Source of the DNA: Polaromonas sp. SP1
Lineage (GTDB): Bacteria; Pseudomonadota; Gammaproteobacteria; Burkholderiales; Burkholderiaceae_C
Reading direction: 5' to 3'
Assembly: GCF_003711205.1 (NCBI RefSeq)
Contig: NZ_CP031013.1
Span: 2,398,501-2,462,500, forward strand
DNA length: 64,000 nucleotides
The first letter of the stretch is position 1. Each line of letters starts with the position of its first letter. The notes under the pieces are model-generated. The model made no database searches and had not been told where the DNA came from. It was given only the letters and a program-made list of their open reading frames with translations. The translations under genes and the position numbers were made by a program. Shown piece by piece: positions 17,487 through 26,501 of this stretch.

Positions 17487-20261
17487 CTACTTTTGATGGA
17501 GCATGTGCAGCGCCGCCTTCACGATGCTGTGCGCATCGACGCCGAAAAATTCACGCAGCGCGGCGCGCGTGTCGCTGCGGCCAAAGCCGTCGGTGCCCAG
17601 CGTGAGGTAACGCCGGCCTTCGGGCACAAAGGCGCGGATGCTTTCGGGCACCGCGCGCACGTAGTCGGTGGCGGCGATGATGGGGCCGGTGCTGGCTTGC
17701 AACTGCTGCGCGATGAAGGGCACGCTTGCCGCGCCGCCGTTGATCGCCTGCTGCTGCTCTGCCGCGCCGTCGCGTGCAAGCTCGCTCCAGCTGGTCACGC
17801 TGTACACCGTGGCCTCAATGCCTTGTTCGGCCAGTTGCTGCGCCGCCTTGATCACTTCGGTGAGGATGGCGCCCGAGCCCATCAGCGTCACCGCCAAACC
17901 TGATTTTTTAAGCATTTCAGGGCTCTGGCCCTTATCTTGTATGGGCATGTAGCTATTGAATTGATAGCAGCCACGGATAATGTCGGCTTCAACGCCCGCG
18001 CGCAAATCAGGCTGCGCGTAGTTCTCGTTCATCAGCGTGACGTAGTAAAAAACGTCTTTCTGCTCAACCATCATTTCCTGCATGCCGCGGTCCAGGATCA
18101 CGGCCAGCTCACCGGCAAAGGCCGGGTCGTAGGCCTTGCAGTTCGGGATGGTCGCCGCGATCAGATGGCTGGTGCCGTCCTGGTGCTGCAGGCCTTCGCC
18201 GCCCAGCGTGGTGCGGCCCGAGGTCGCGCCCAGCAGGAACCCGCGGGCGCGCTGGTCGGCTGCGGCCCAGATCTGGTCGCCCACACGCTGGAAGCCGAAC
18301 ATCGAGTAATAGATATAGAAGGGCAGCATGGCCAGGCCGTGCACGCTGTAGCTGGTGGCCGCGGCCGTCCAGCTGGCCAGTGCGCCGGCTTCGCTGATGC
18401 CTTCTTCCAGTATCTGCCCGTCGAGCGCCTCGCGGTAGCTCAGCACTGAGCCGATGTCTTCAGGCGCATAACGCTGGCCCACGCTGGAGTAAATGCCCAC
18501 CTGCTTGAACAGGTTGGCCATGCCGAAGGTGCGCGCCTCGTCGGCCACGATGGGCACGATCTTCGGGCCCAGCGCCGGGTCTTTCAGCAGGCCGCCCAGC
18601 ATGCGCACAAAGGCCATGGTGGTGCTCATCTCCTTGCCGTCGGCCGCCAGTGCAAACTGCGCGTAAGACGGCAGGGCCGGGATGTTGACGACCTCGGCCG
18701 CCGTCTCGCGCCGCGGCAAATAGCCACCCAGCGCCGCGCGCCTGGCGTGCATGTACTGCATCTCGGCGCTGTCGGCAGCGGGTTTGTAGAAGGCCAGGTT
18801 TTTGGCCTGTTCGTCAGACAGCGGCAGGTTAAAGCGGTTGCGAAATTCAATCAGCTCTTCGCCGTCGAATTTCTTCTGCGAATGCGTGGTCATCTTGCCC
18901 TGACCCGCGCTGCCCATGCCGTAACCCTTTTTGGTGTGCGCCAGGATCACCGTGGGCTGGCCCTGGTGGTTGGCGGCTGCAGCGTAGGCAGCATGGATCT
19001 TCACCAGGTCGTGGCCGCCGCGTTTGAGGCGGTCGATCTGCTCGTCCGTCATGCCCTGGGCCAGGCGCGCGAGTTCTTCGCTCTGGCCGAAGAAGTTGTC
19101 GCGGTTAAAGCGCCCGTCTTTGGCGGCAAAGGTCTGCATCTGACCGTCTACCGTCTGCGCAAACGTTTGCGCCAAGGCGCCCGTCAGGTCGCGCGCGAAG
19201 AGGCCGTCCCAGTCGCTGCCCCAGACCAGCTTGATGACGTTCCAGCCGGCGCCGGCAAAGAGCTTTTCCAGCTCGTCGATGATGCGGCCGTTGCCGCGCA
19301 CCGGGCCGTCCAGGCGCTGCAGGTTGCAGTTGACGACCCAGACCATGTTGTCCAGCCCCTCGCGTGCGGCCAGCGTCAATGCGCTCATGGATTCGGGCTC
19401 GTCCATCTCGCCGTCGCCGAACACACCCCAGACTTTGCGGCCCGTGCAGTCGAGCAAACGCCGGTGCGTGAGGTAGCGCATGAAGCGCGCGTGGTAGATC
19501 GAGCTGATCGGCCCTATGCCCATGGAGCCGGTCGGGAACTGCCAGAAGTCCGGCATCAGATACGGATGCGGGTAGCTGCACAGGCCCTGCGCGCCCTGGC
19601 CGGGGGCGGTCAGCTCCTGGCGGTAAAAGCCCAGGTCTTTTTCATTGAGGCGGCCTTCCAGGTAAGCGCGTGCATACACACCGGGCGCGCTGTGCGGCTG
19701 GAAGAACACCAGGTCGCCCAGATGTTGCCCCCCACGCTCCTCCACTGCGTGTGAGTCGCTGCCCCCCCGAGGGGGGCTCTCGCCGCTTGGGGCGGCCCGG
19801 CGCGGCTCGGCTGGCCCCTTCTGTCGTGCGCGAAAGAAATGGTTAAAGCCGGTTTCAAACAGATCGGCCGCGCTGGCATAACTGGCGATGTGGCCGCCGA
19901 GCTCGGCCGAGCCGCCGGTTTCGGCCTGGTTGGCGCGCACCACCATCGCCAGCGCGTTCCAGCGCATCAGCGAGGCCAGGCGCTCTTCCATGGCCAGATC
20001 GCCGGGGAAGACGGGCTGCTCGTCGACGCCTATGGTGTTGACGTACGGCGTGGCCAGTTCGGGCTGCCAGCCGATGCGCTGCTTGCGCGCGACGCGGCTC
20101 AGCTCATGCAGCATCTCGCGGGCGCGGGCAGGGCCTTGCGTCAGCGCCAGGGCTTCAAACGCCTCGCGCCATTCGGCGGTCTCCTGCGGGTCGGGGTCAG
20201 CGGAGGGCGCGGCGTGAGAAGCGGCTTGCATCAGTAAATGGTGGGGTGTGGAGTCGTTCAT
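17487..20261 (-). CDS. aceE: Pyruvate dehydrogenase E1 component, homodimeric type
   Basis: A 924-residue thiamin-diphosphate enzyme that decarboxylates pyruvate and acetylates the E2 lipoyl group. The ThDP motif is GVFGDGEMDEPES through VVNCNLQRLDG. The C-terminal transketolase-like region is intact. The usual length is about 890. The excess is largely an in-frame insertion at about residues 148-180, between FNHFFRARQ and GDLVFFQPHSAPGVYARAYL, which is encoded by a C/G-rich genomic repeat (19724-19820). A second repeat copy encodes about residues 765-787. ATG 20261 (MNDSTPHHLL) was chosen; a further in-frame ATG at 20330 would intrude on the divergent promoter. The E2 and E3 genes are not in the window. 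An Lrp-type regulator is divergent. Confidence 0.94.
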   Translation of the reverse strand: MNDSTPHHLLMQAASHAAPSADPDPQETAEWREAFEALALTQGPARAREMLHELSRVARKQRIGWQPELATPYVNTIGVDEQPVFPGDLAMEERLASLMRWNALAMVVRANQAETGGSAELGGHIASYASAADLFETGFNHFFRARQKGPAEPRRAAPSGESPPRGGSDSHAVEERGGQHLGDLVFFQPHSAPGVYARAYLEGRLNEKDLGFYRQELTAPGQGAQGLCSYPHPYLMPDFWQFPTGSMGIGPISSIYHARFMRYLTHRRLLDCTGRKVWGVFGDGEMDEPESMSALTLAAREGLDNMVWVVNCNLQRLDGPVRGNGRIIDELEKLFAGAGWNVIKLVWGSDWDGLFARDLTGALAQTFAQTVDGQMQTFAAKDGRFNRDNFFGQSEELARLAQGMTDEQIDRLKRGGHDLVKIHAAYAAAANHQGQPTVILAHTKKGYGMGSAGQGKMTTHSQKKFDGEELIEFRNRFNLPLSDEQAKNLAFYKPAADSAEMQYMHARRAALGGYLPRRETAAEVVNIPALPSYAQFALAADGKEMSTTMAFVRMLGGLLKDPALGPKIVPIVADEARTFGMANLFKQVGIYSSVGQRYAPEDIGSVLSYREALDGQILEEGISEAGALASWTAAATSYSVHGLAMLPFYIYYSMFGFQRVGDQIWAAADQRARGFLLGATSGRTTLGGEGLQHQDGTSHLIAATIPNCKAYDPAFAGELAVILDRGMQEMMVEQKDVFYYVTLMNENYAQPDLRAGVEADIIRGCYQFNSYMPIQDKGQSPEMLKKSGLAVTLMGSGAILTEVIKAAQQLAEQGIEATVYSVTSWSELARDGAAEQQQAINGGAASVPFIAQQLQASTGPIIAATDYVRAVPESIRAFVPEGRRYLTLGTDGFGRSDTRAALREFFGVDAHSIVKAALHMLHQK
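17902..17968 (-). repeat. Dispersed GCTAT/ATAGC repeat, copy in aceE
   Basis: Read on the minus strand: palindrome GCTATCAATTCAATAGCT, then ACATGCCCAT, and the core GGGCCAGAGCCC with an AAATGCTTAAAAAAT tail. It is in frame and encodes a segment around MPIQDKGQSPEMLKK. Confidence 0.65.
19724..19820. repeat. C/G-rich dispersed repeat inserted in aceE
   Basis: About 97 bp with the order TTGCCCCCCACGCTC, GTCGCTGCCCCCCCGAGGGG, CTTGGGGCGGCCCGGCGC and GGCTCGG. It shares all these blocks in the same order and orientation with 26115-26210 next to prfC. Its presence in aceE adds about 32 in-frame residues (Pro/Arg/Gly/Ser-rich) that are absent from E. coli AceE as I remember it. Confidence 0.75.
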
Positions 20262-20344
20262 GGCATCCGTTTGGTGACCGAACCACTGTACGCAGGTTTG
20301 CCCGAAAGGTGTAGCTTCAATATCGGGCATAGGCCATATTCAGA

Positions 20345-20357
20345 AGCATAAAATGCT
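20345..20357. promoter_or_regulatory. Possible operator in aceE-Lrp divergent region
   Basis: AGCAT-AAA-ATGCT is a perfect 5-bp-arm palindrome in an AT-rich stretch, 20 bp before the Lrp-family gene and in the shared 116-bp control region. A second partial palindrome (AATAT...ATATT) lies near 20318-20340. Assignment to the adjacent regulator is a guess. Confidence 0.25.
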
Positions 20358-20377
20358 GTGAATACTGGATTTAAAAG

Positions 20378-20848
20378 ATGATGCAGCTGGATAACCTCGA
20401 TTTAAAGATTCTGGATGAGTTGCAGCGCGACGGCTCGCTCTCCAATGTGGAGCTCGCGCGGCGCGTGCACCTGAGCCCTTCGCCCTGCCTGGCCCGCGTC
20501 AAGGCGCTGGAGGCCGGCGGCGTGATCGACCGCTATGTGGCGATTGCCAATGCGGCGGCGCTGGGCCTGGGCCTGAATGTGTTTATCTCCATCAGCCTGC
20601 GCACGCAAAGCAAGGCGTCACTGGCCGACTTCGAGAGCCGCATCGCCGAGCATGACGAGGTGATGGAGTGCTACTTGATGTCGGGCGACAGCGACTACCT
20701 GATCCGCGTGGCGGTGGCCGACATCGGCGCGCTGGAAAAATTCATCCTCGAGCAGCTGTCGCCGATTTCAGGGATTGAAAAAATCCGCTCGAGCTTTGCG
20801 CTCAAACAGGTGAGATACAAGACAGCGCTGCCGCTGCCGGTGCGCTAA
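20378..20848 (+). CDS. Lrp/AsnC family transcriptional regulator
   Basis: A 156-residue regulator with an N-terminal winged helix (LDNLDLKILDELQRDGSLSN, then VELARRVHLSPSPCLARVKAL) and a C-terminal RAM ligand-binding domain (about 65-150), containing YLMSGDSDYLIRVAV. Members act as dimers to octamers and sense amino acids or related acids. The start is MM, so either 20378 or 20381 may be used. It is divergent from aceE across 116 bp, which makes aceE and itself the most likely targets; this is inference. The stop is nine bases before the end of the convergent 7TM gene. Confidence 0.92.
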   Translation: MMQLDNLDLKILDELQRDGSLSNVELARRVHLSPSPCLARVKALEAGGVIDRYVAIANAAALGLGLNVFISISLRTQSKASLADFESRIAEHDEVMECYLMSGDSDYLIRVAVADIGALEKFILEQLSPISGIEKIRSSFALKQVRYKTALPLPVR

Positions 20849-20857
20849 CCCTGAACA

Positions 20858-22696
20858 TCAGCGAACGCTTGGCTCGCCGGCCAGCGAGGGATGCGAGGTC
20901 TCAATTGCGTTGATCTTGGCCAGCAGGTCTTCACGCCGGCTGCCGTCGCCGCTCGCGGTGCTTGCGGGCTCCAGCGGCGAGTCGACAAACTGCACCGGGC
21001 GTTTGGTGCCCGAGGCCATGTGGTGCAGGCGCACGGTGAGCAGGTCCATCACGTCGCCGGCGGCTTGTGTGCCGGGTGTGTCGTGCCAGACGGCGATGTG
21101 CAGGTTGAAGGCGCCCGGGTCGCCCAGCTTTTCGCAGGCGCGTATGCAGTCCGCCAGGATTTTGGTGGAGACCTCCGAGAGGGCGGCGCGGCTGATGGGG
21201 CCCTCAATCAGCATGAGGAAATGGTTTTCGTCGTGGCGGGCCACCGTGTCCACGTCGCGGGCGGCCCCGCGCAGGATTTCGCCGATGCGGGACAGCGCCG
21301 CGCCGCGCTTTTGGTCGCTGGCCTCGTCATGGCTGGGCGCCTGGTTGAGCCAGTGCACCATCAACACGCCGCATTCGATTTTTTGCTTGCGTGCGCGCAG
21401 CAGCATTTGCGGCAGCCTGGCTTCCACGATGCGGGGCAGCATCAGGCCGCTGGCCGGGTCGTAGGTCGACAGTGCCGCGCCGCGGTGGTTGGAAAACAGC
21501 GCCGCCCGGCTGCGCCAGGCCAGCACGAAGAACACCCAGAGCAGGCCGGCCATCGCCGAGATGACGCCGGCGGCCTGCGCCGATTCGACGTTGAACATCC
21601 AGCCCATGTTGTACGAAAGCCGGGCCAGCGCGGCCAGGCCGATCGGCCCCGCGCCCAGCAGCAGCATCAGGTTCCAGGCCTGCCCCCGCACCGAGATCCA
21701 GACCAGGCTTCCCAGGATGGCCAGCGTGCTCACTGCCAGCCAGAAATTGCGAAAGCCGCGCGGTACCAAGTCCAGGCTGACGGCCATCGCACAGGCCATC
21801 AGCAGGCTCACGCCCGCGACGGTGGCCAGCAGGCGGTGAATGCGCGGGTGGCCGTCCCGGGTGTAGCTGGCCTGGGTGCAGAACCACGCGGCGGCGGCCA
21901 TGCTGACCGTGGACGAAACCCAGCCCATGACCTGGTTGAGGTGCACGCTGTGCGGCCAGATGCGCCAGCCGCCATAGCCGATCAGCACCAGCTGCGTGAA
22001 CATCAAGGTCACCACGACGACGCCGAACCACAGGAACACCTTGTTGCGCGCCATCGCGAACGCGCCCAGGCAAAGGCCCGTCAGCAGGGCAAAGATGCCC
22101 CACATGAGGCCGATCACCACGCCCACACGCGAGGCGCCGTCGATGTATTCAATCGGCGTGAGCAGCATGGGCCGCTCGGTGATGGGCCGGCGGTTTTCAA
22201 ACCGCAGGTAGTAGCTTTGTGGGGATTCGCTGTGCGACTGCAGCTCAAAACTGGGGACGCGTGTGCGCAAGTTCCAGTTGGCGGGTGCAATCGCCTCACC
22301 CGCAGACTGCACCTGCCAGTTGCCCTGCGCGTCGCGCGCATACAGGCTCACCTTGTAGAGGACCTGGCCCGGCAGGCGGATGTACCAGGTCTGCAGCTTG
22401 TCGGTGGCGGGGAGGGCAAAGCGGGCCCAGGCCTCCTGTGTGGCGGAGGTGGGAAGAATGGTGTCGTCCGTGTAGGGCTGGAAGTCCGGCTTTGGCGCCG
22501 CACCGGTGGCGGCCGCGCTGAAGGCGTCTGGCGAGGCGATGGAGCCCATCGGCGCCGCCACCCATTCCAGGGGCTGGGCCAGCACAATGCTCAGGCTGTC
22601 CGGATAGAGGCGGTCAAAGACCTGGGCATGGCCAACGCCGAAAAAAGCCGAGAGCAAAAGCCCGAAGAAAACGCGCGAACAAGCCTTTTGTAACAT
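20858..22696 (-). CDS. 7TMR-DISM sensor protein with degenerate GGDEF domain
   Basis: A 612-residue membrane protein. It has a signal peptide (SRVFFGLLLSAFFGVGHAQ), a periplasmic sensory domain of about 150 residues (7TMR-DISMED2-like, with WARFALPATDKLQTWYIRLP), seven membrane segments at about 190-395, and a cytosolic C-terminal domain aligned with GGDEF diguanylate cyclases. The signature loop expected to read GGDEF is HDENHF in VARHDENHFLMLIEG, so cyclase activity is unlikely. A regulatory or nucleotide-binding role remains possible. The domain opens with STYDPASGLMLPRIVEARL, matching the D-x-L-T-G-L region of cyclases. No partner gene is adjacent. ATG 22696 gives the signal peptide directly. 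Confidence 0.82.
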   Translation of the reverse strand: MLQKACSRVFFGLLLSAFFGVGHAQVFDRLYPDSLSIVLAQPLEWVAAPMGSIASPDAFSAAATGAAPKPDFQPYTDDTILPTSATQEAWARFALPATDKLQTWYIRLPGQVLYKVSLYARDAQGNWQVQSAGEAIAPANWNLRTRVPSFELQSHSESPQSYYLRFENRRPITERPMLLTPIEYIDGASRVGVVIGLMWGIFALLTGLCLGAFAMARNKVFLWFGVVVVTLMFTQLVLIGYGGWRIWPHSVHLNQVMGWVSSTVSMAAAAWFCTQASYTRDGHPRIHRLLATVAGVSLLMACAMAVSLDLVPRGFRNFWLAVSTLAILGSLVWISVRGQAWNLMLLLGAGPIGLAALARLSYNMGWMFNVESAQAAGVISAMAGLLWVFFVLAWRSRAALFSNHRGAALSTYDPASGLMLPRIVEARLPQMLLRARKQKIECGVLMVHWLNQAPSHDEASDQKRGAALSRIGEILRGAARDVDTVARHDENHFLMLIEGPISRAALSEVSTKILADCIRACEKLGDPGAFNLHIAVWHDTPGTQAAGDVMDLLTVRLHHMASGTKRPVQFVDSPLEPASTASGDGSRREDLLAKINAIETSHPSLAGEPSVR

Positions 22697-22973
22697 TCGT
22701 ATAGCTTATGGCAAAAGTTCCAGCGTGCGAAGGACAGCGGGAATGAGGGCTACGGTAAAGGCTACGGTAAAGGCGGCGAGGGCATGAGCAGTTTCATGCT
22801 GTTTGAGCGTTGTGTGGAGGGAAGGTGGAACCCCACTGTACGGAGTTGAGACATCTTGTAACGGATGGGGGCCGTGTTTTTGTCGGGGTTTTCCGCAACG
22901 GGATGAGCAGGCATGTCATCGCCCCGTCACACCGGCTGGCGACCATGCGTCTTCCTTCAACCCCGGATGACAC

Positions 22974-24356
22974 ATGCCTTCATTTGACCTGGGCGGCCGC
23001 ACTGGCCTGCTTTCTTCCTTCACGCTGGCCCTGCTGGCTTGCTCTTTCCCCGCAACGGCACAAACCGCCGCACCCACCGCATTCCCCGCCACGCTGGCCG
23101 GCCACGTGGTGATGCCCGCCAGATCATTTATCGCCGCACCCAAGGACGCGCCGCAAGACCTGCAGGTCAGCGGCAAGTTCACCAACGGCAAGCGCACGGA
23201 AGCGCTGGGCACGGTGGAAGGCCTGTCTGCCGGCCGGCCCACCGGCGTTTCCGTGCCCTTCAAGGGCCAGCCACTGCAAGGCCACTCCGGTATCAAAAAA
23301 ATGCCAGACGGCAGCTTCTGGATCCTCACGGACAACGGCTTCGGCGCCAAGGCCAATTCGCCCGACTCGATGCTGTACCTGAACCGCTACAAGGTCGACT
23401 TCAAGGGCGGCTCCATGAAGCGGCTGGAGACGGTTTTTCTGCACGACCCCGACCTGAAAGTGCCGTTTCGCATCGTTCATGAAGGCAGCAAAAAACGTTA
23501 CCTCACCGGCAGCGACTTCGACACCGAGAGCTTCCAGTTTGCCGGTGGCGCGCTCTGGATCGGCGACGAATTCGGCCCCTTCCTGATCAAGGCCGACCTC
23601 AAGGGCAAGGTGCTGGCGGTGTTTGAAACCCAGGTGGACGGCAAGGTCGTGCGCTCCCCCGACCATCCGGCCGTCACCACGCCCGGTGCGCCCGGCGGCG
23701 CTGTGGACTTCCAGGTCAAGCGCTCCAAGGGCTTCGAAGGCATGGCGTCGTCCAAAGACGGCAGCAAGCTCTACGCCCTGCTCGAAGGCCCGGTGTGGAA
23801 TGCCGAGGCCAAGGACTACGAACGTGTGGCCGGCAAGGAGGCTTTGCGCGTGCTGGAGTTCGACGTGCAGGCCGGCAAGTGGAGCGGCCGCTCATGGATG
23901 TACCCGCTGGAGGCCAACGGCAACGCCATCGGCGACTTCAACATGATCGACGCCACCACCGGCCTCATCATCGAGCGCGACAACGGCGAAGGCACGGCCG
24001 ACAAGGCCTGCCCCGAAGGCCAGAAGCGCGCCGACTGCTTCCACGACATTGCCAAATTCAAGCGCGTCTACAAGATTGAGATGACGGACGCCAATGTGGG
24101 CGGGCCGGTGCGCAAGGTCGGCTACATCGACCTGCTGAACATCGCCGACCCCGCGAAACTCGCCCGCAAGCCGCTGAACGACGGCGTGCTGAAGTTCCCC
24201 TTCTTCACGATTGAAAACGTGGACGTCGTGGACGCGACGCACATCGTGGTCGGCAACGACAACAACCTGCCGTTTTCGACCAGCCGCGAGCCGAACAAGG
24301 CCGACGACAACGAGCTGATCGTGCTGGAAGTCGGCGATTTCCTGAAATCGAACTGA
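22974..24356 (+). CDS. Secreted phytase-like esterase domain protein
   Basis: A 460-residue protein with a Sec signal peptide (hydrophobic LLSSFTLALLACSFPATAQT, cleavage near 29) and one large domain of the 'esterase-like activity of phytase' family. Conserved blocks are GHSGIKKMPDGSFWILTDNG, ALWIGDEFGPFLIKAD, KGFEGMASSKDGSKLYAL and TIENVDVVDATHIVVGNDNN. These beta-propeller-type proteins are periplasmic or secreted and often annotated alkaline phosphatase or phytase, but the activity is uncertain. The 277-bp upstream gap has a short tandem GGCTACGGTAAA repeat near 22749 and otherwise nothing I recognise. A 12-bp-stem hairpin belonging to a dispersed repeat lies just downstream. Confidence 0.87.
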   Translation: MPSFDLGGRTGLLSSFTLALLACSFPATAQTAAPTAFPATLAGHVVMPARSFIAAPKDAPQDLQVSGKFTNGKRTEALGTVEGLSAGRPTGVSVPFKGQPLQGHSGIKKMPDGSFWILTDNGFGAKANSPDSMLYLNRYKVDFKGGSMKRLETVFLHDPDLKVPFRIVHEGSKKRYLTGSDFDTESFQFAGGALWIGDEFGPFLIKADLKGKVLAVFETQVDGKVVRSPDHPAVTTPGAPGGAVDFQVKRSKGFEGMASSKDGSKLYALLEGPVWNAEAKDYERVAGKEALRVLEFDVQAGKWSGRSWMYPLEANGNAIGDFNMIDATTGLIIERDNGEGTADKACPEGQKRADCFHDIAKFKRVYKIEMTDANVGGPVRKVGYIDLLNIADPAKLARKPLNDGVLKFPFFTIENVDVVDATHIVVGNDNNLPFSTSREPNKADDNELIVLEVGDFLKSN

Positions 24357-24378
24357 GCCGCCGGGAAGCGCCGGATGC

Positions 24379-24450
24379 GCATATCGCTATAAATTTGATA
24401 GCGATATGCCCAGGCGCTGATTGGGCTGGAGGCCTAAAACGCTTGAATTT
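24379..24450 (+). repeat. Dispersed GCTAT/ATAGC repeat, clearest intergenic copy
   Basis: GCATATCGCTAT (24379-24390) and ATAGCGATATGC (24398-24409) form a perfect 12-bp stem around AAATTTG. CCAGGCGCTGATT follows, then the core GGGCTGGAGGCC and tail TAAAACGCTTGAATTT. This copy defines the family: palindrome, GYGC-type spacer, GGGCT-R-GAGGCC core and an AAA-n-GCTTGAA tail. It lies between convergent genes and could also act as a transcription barrier. Confidence 0.75.
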
Positions 24451-24466
24451 TCGGGCAGGCCTGCGC

Positions 24467-26092
<1,626 letters not shown>

Positions 26093-26114
26093 AACCCACC
26101 ATTATCGGTGAGAT

Positions 26115-26210
26115 GGCCCCCACGCTCGGCCGCTGCGCGGGTCGCTGCCCCCCCCCGAGGGGCTGGGCTTGCTTGGGGCGGCCCGGCGCTGCGGCCGGTC
26201 GCTGTTGGGG
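26115..26210. repeat. C/G-rich dispersed repeat upstream of prfC
   Basis: This copy reads GGCCCCCACGCTCGG, GTCGCTGCCCCCCCCCGAGG, CTTGGGGCGGCCCGGCGC and GGCCGGTCG. It is homologous in block order and orientation to the aceE insert at 19724-19820. It occupies the whole space between the DUF1653 stop and the prfC start, so it is probably transcribed. Confidence 0.75.
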
Positions 26211-26465
26211 CTATGCCTCTTTTTTATCGGGTTGCCGGGCAAACCGCGGCTGCTTTACACCGCCGATCACGACTTCTTCATTGAACATCGCCGCAGGCCG
26301 AACCCACAGGCCTTTTTCGCCGTAGAGCGCACGGTACAGCGTCATCGGCTCCAGGCTTTCGCTGTGGCGCACGGTGCCGACCACCTCGTACAACATGCCT
26401 TTGTAGTGGCGGTACAGGCCCGTCGGGGTTTCGATCAGGGGCGGCAGATTGGGGTCTTGGCTCAT
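26211..26465 (-). CDS. DUF1653 domain protein
   Basis: An 84-residue protein with the DUF1653 core: GLYRHYKGMLYEVVGTVRHS, then MTLYRALYGEKGLWVRP and MFNEEVVIGG. DUF1653 proteins are small, cytosolic, widespread and of unknown function. The start is ATG 26465 (MSQDPNLPPLIETPTG). The same frame is open far into the divergent M48 gene, but that part is antisense and not coding. It is divergent from the M48 peptidase across 36 bp and co-directional with prfC across the C/G-rich repeat. Confidence 0.85.
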   Translation of the reverse strand: MSQDPNLPPLIETPTGLYRHYKGMLYEVVGTVRHSESLEPMTLYRALYGEKGLWVRPAAMFNEEVVIGGVKQPRFARQPDKKEA

Positions 26466-26501
26466 GGGTAAGATTGTCGCCAATAAAAAAAGGGAGGATC
26501 G

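Noticed and set aside
20891..22693. A plus-strand open frame of 600 codons opposite the 7TM sensor gene
   Set aside because: There are no domains and the composition is Arg/Gln/His-rich; the minus strand has a signal peptide, seven helices and a GGDEF-like domain.
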